A DNA stretch of 64,000 bases from Pseudomonadota bacterium (GTDB lineage: Bacteria > Pseudomonadota > Gammaproteobacteria > Burkholderiales > Burkholderiaceae_C). Made by a program: the position numbers and the translations under genes. Location of the stretch: the NCBI GenBank assembly GCA_018241185.1, contig JAFEEH010000215.1:23856-87855 (forward strand), written 5' to 3'. Under the pieces are notes generated by a model. The model worked only from the letters and a program-made list of their open reading frames with translations, searched no databases and was not told where the DNA came from. This document shows positions 61,078 to 64,000 of the stretch, piece after piece (the stretch's first letter is position 1; every line of letters begins with the position of its first letter).

Positions 61078-61144
61078 AATCGCTATCGATTCGATAGCTG
61101 TTCGCGCAAGCGTGGCGGGCGCTGCGGGCCGATTTGGCTCGATG
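61078..61144 (+). repeat. Dispersed GATAGCTG-type repeat, copy E
   Basis: CGATTCGATAGCTGTTCGCGC, then GGCGGGCGCTGCGGGCCGAT, then TTGGCTCGATGA. It lies between the convergent CoA-ligase and acyl-CoA dehydrogenase genes, the third copy placed at a convergent gene end. Confidence 0.75.
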
Positions 61145-61151
61145 ACTTGCC

Positions 61152-62393
<1,242 letters not shown>

Positions 62394-62431
62394 ACGGTGT
62401 TCTTTCGTGTGTGCGGCAATGAGAAAGGGGA

Positions 62432-62890
62432 TCAGGACCAGGAGAAAAGGCCCAGCGTGACGGCGACCAGGGCCGGCTTGTCCTGCCCTTCGATCTCGAC
62501 GGTGTTCTCGCAGCGCAGCAGCACCCAGCCGTCGTCGCGCGGCTCGGCCGCCAGCAGCTTGATGTGGTTGCGCACGCGCGAGCCGGCCTTCACCGGCGAC
62601 ATGAAGCGCAGCTTGTCCATGCCGTAGTTGACCGACTTGGTGGGCTTGAGGCCCGCGAGCAGTTCGTACGAGGTGATGGGCAGCAGCGACAGGGTGAGGA
62701 AACCGTGCGCGATGGGTGCCTTGAAGGGGCTTTCGCGCGTGGCGCGCTCCACGTCGATGTGGATCCACTGGCGGTCTTCGGTGCACTCGGCGAAGGCGTC
62801 GATGCGCGATTGCGGCACCTCCACCCAGGACGAGGTGCCGATCGACTGGCCGACGTGCTGCTGCAGGTTGTCTCGGGTCAGGACGGGCAT
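62432..62890 (-). CDS. MaoC-like (R)-hydratase family protein
   Basis: A 152-aa hot-dog-fold hydratase. The hydratase-2 motif is visible as [36 protein letters not shown], with the catalytic Asp-His dyad positions (D and H in DRQWIHID) and the downstream [18 protein letters not shown]. It hydrates a trans-2-enoyl-CoA to an R-3-hydroxyacyl-CoA. It is first in the minus-strand pair with the acyl-CoA dehydrogenase and divergent from the bifunctional gene at 63062. Confidence 0.88.
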   Translation of the reverse strand: MPVLTRDNLQQHVGQSIGTSSWVEVPQSRIDAFAECTEDRQWIHIDVERATRESPFKAPIAHGFLTLSLLPITSYELLAGLKPTKSVNYGMDKLRFMSPVKAGSRVRNHIKLLAAEPRDDGWVLLRCENTVEIEGQDKPALVAVTLGLFSWS

Positions 62891-63061
62891 GGCAAGGCCG
62901 GCGCGCAGCCGGGCAAAGTTCGGATGCACCCGATGGTGCCTGCATCGGCCCGGCGCCGGAACGTGGCGCCATGCAGTCTTTTCATCGGACGCATTCGGGG
63001 CACTGATGCGTTGCGCGCGCGTGCTGGCGGAACATCGGCGCTCCACTCTGAAAGGACGCCC

Positions 63062-64000
63062 GTGAGCGGCAGCTACGACGTGCAGGACGGCATTGCCGTC
63101 GCGACCATGGACACGCCCCCGGTCAACAGCCTGGGCATTGGCAACCGGCGTTTCATCGCCGACGCGATCCGCCGCGCCGAGGCCGACCCGGCCGTGCGGG
63201 CCATCGTGCTCACCGGGCGGGGGCGCGCCTTCTGCGGCGGCGCCGACATCCGTGAATTCAACAAGCCCGAGGCAACGATCGCGCCGGACCTGATCGACGT
63301 CATCAACGTCATCGAGCGCTGCGAGAAGCCGGTCGTCGCCGCCATCCACAGCATCGTGATGGGCGGCGGCCTCGAGCTGGCGATGGGCTGCCACTACCGG
63401 GTGGTGCTGCGCGGCACCATGGTGTCGCTGCCCGAGGTGCGGATCGGCATCCTGCCCGGTGCCAGCGGCACGCAGCGCCTGCCGCGCCTCATCGGCCTGG
63501 AGCCGGCGCTCAACATGATCGTCACCGGCAACACGGTGATGAGCGAGGTGCTGGCCGCCATGCCGGGCCAGAAGCTGTTCGACCGCATCGTCGACAGCGA
63601 GGTCCTGCAGGCCGCCATCGACTTCGCGAAGGCGCACGCCGACGTGCGCCCGCTGCCGCGCGTGCGCGAGCTGAAGGTGACGCACCCCGCGCCCGAGGCC
63701 TACCTGCAGTTCGCGCGCAACATGGTTGCGGCCATGTCGAAGAACTACCCGGCGCCGTTGCGCTGCCTCGACTGCGTCGCGCAGTCGGTGCGCATGCCCT
63801 TCGACCAGGCCCTGGCCTACGAACGCGCCGGCGTCACCGAGCTGGTGTGGACGCCCGAGAGTGCCGCGCTGCGCAACGCCTTCTTCGCCGAGCGCGCCGC
63901 CAGCAAGATCCCCGACGTGCCCGAAGACACGCCCCAGCGCCCCATCAAGACCGTGGGCGTGATCGGTGCCGGCACCATGGGTGGCGGCATCACCATGAAC
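63062..64000 (+). CDS. FadB/FadJ-like bifunctional enoyl-CoA hydratase/3-hydroxyacyl-CoA dehydrogenase (3' end outside window)
   Basis: The first 313 residues of a multifunctional beta-oxidation enzyme. The crotonase domain (about 1-190) has the oxyanion segments GRAFCGGADIREF and IVMGGGLELAMGCHYRV and the catalytic region LPEVRIGILPGASGTQRLPRL. After a linker the Rossmann domain of the dehydrogenase begins (TVGVIGAGTMGGGITMN) and runs out of the window. It starts at GTG 63062 with AGGA 6 nt upstream. The arrangement matches FadJ and the peroxisomal bifunctional enzyme; the full gene should be about 700 codons. Confidence 0.9.
   Translation, partial: MSGSYDVQDGIAVATMDTPPVNSLGIGNRRFIADAIRRAEADPAVRAIVLTGRGRAFCGGADIREFNKPEATIAPDLIDVINVIERCEKPVVAAIHSIVMGGGLELAMGCHYRVVLRGTMVSLPEVRIGILPGASGTQRLPRLIGLEPALNMIVTGNTVMSEVLAAMPGQKLFDRIVDSEVLQAAIDFAKAHADVRPLPRVRELKVTHPAPEAYLQFARNMVAAMSKNYPAPLRCLDCVAQSVRMPFDQALAYERAGVTELVWTPESAALRNAFFAERAASKIPDVPEDTPQRPIKTVGVIGAGTMGGGITMN

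Overview
The window is GC-rich, densely coded DNA that looks like a chromosome of a betaproteobacterium of the Comamonadaceae (Variovorax/Acidovorax type). This is inferred from the gene families: several orphan Bug/TctC solute-binding proteins, the mreBCD-mrdA and gatCAB blocks, and a dispersed repeat of the GATAGCTG...GCGCTACAGGCC type. No rRNA, tRNA or CRISPR array was found.

Layout. 1-2345: end of an M48 protease, two palindromic intergenic repeats, a hemolysin III-type membrane protein, a small P-loop kinase and a truncated methionine aminopeptidase. 2493-6151: a lower-GC island with a DUF4031 gene, a thymidylate-synthase-fold gene, an alpha-glutamyl/putrescinyl-thymine-pyrophosphorylase-like gene, and a convergent toxin-antitoxin-like pair (HigB-like plus HTH-ImmA/IrrE). 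I read it as a chromosomal pyrimidine-modification module and the best candidate for an undescribed system. 6359-13116: a TauD dioxygenase/Bug operon with a divergent LysR, an AttH/CrtC-like lipocalin, a four-domain rhodanese and a glyoxalase-II-like hydrolase. 13211-19041: an aromatic-catabolism cluster (MhpA-like hydroxylase, VOC dioxygenase, FAH-family hydrolase, IclR regulator, two Bug proteins) driven by two divergent sigma70-like promoters with overlapping -35 boxes.

19217-33863 is a large nitrogen-scavenging block. AtzF (allophanate hydrolase), an SsuABC/NMT1-type ABC importer and an overlapping atzG-atzE-atzH set are followed by a BMP/nucleoside-type ABC importer, a formamidase-like enzyme, two isochorismatase-family hydrolases (one biuret-hydrolase-like) and a GntR regulator. 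Both halves begin with a sigma54-like -24/-12 element and an identical 12-bp box over the predicted start site. No cyanuric acid hydrolase (AtzD) is present, so the input is probably biuret, a carboxyurea or another ureide, degraded through allophanate to ammonia and CO2.

33994-38739: alpha/beta hydrolase, Bug protein, FAD monooxygenase and divergent LysR. 38753-49437: housekeeping genes (xth, pyrE, a DUF4124 protein, gatB/gatA/gatC, mreB, mreC, mreD, mrdA). 49484-52615: a YadA-type trimeric autotransporter divergent from a LuxR-type regulator. 52635-64000: an acyl-CoA/beta-oxidation-like cluster (two acyl-CoA dehydrogenases, CoA-transferase, two enoyl-CoA hydratases, SDR, CoA ligase, MaoC hydratase, GntR regulator and a FadB/FadJ-like bifunctional gene cut by the window end).

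Five copies of one dispersed repeat occur. Three lie between convergent gene ends, one inside the mre-mrdA operon, and one in frame in the linker of an ABC ATPase. All functional calls rest on motif and family recognition by eye; no database search was run.
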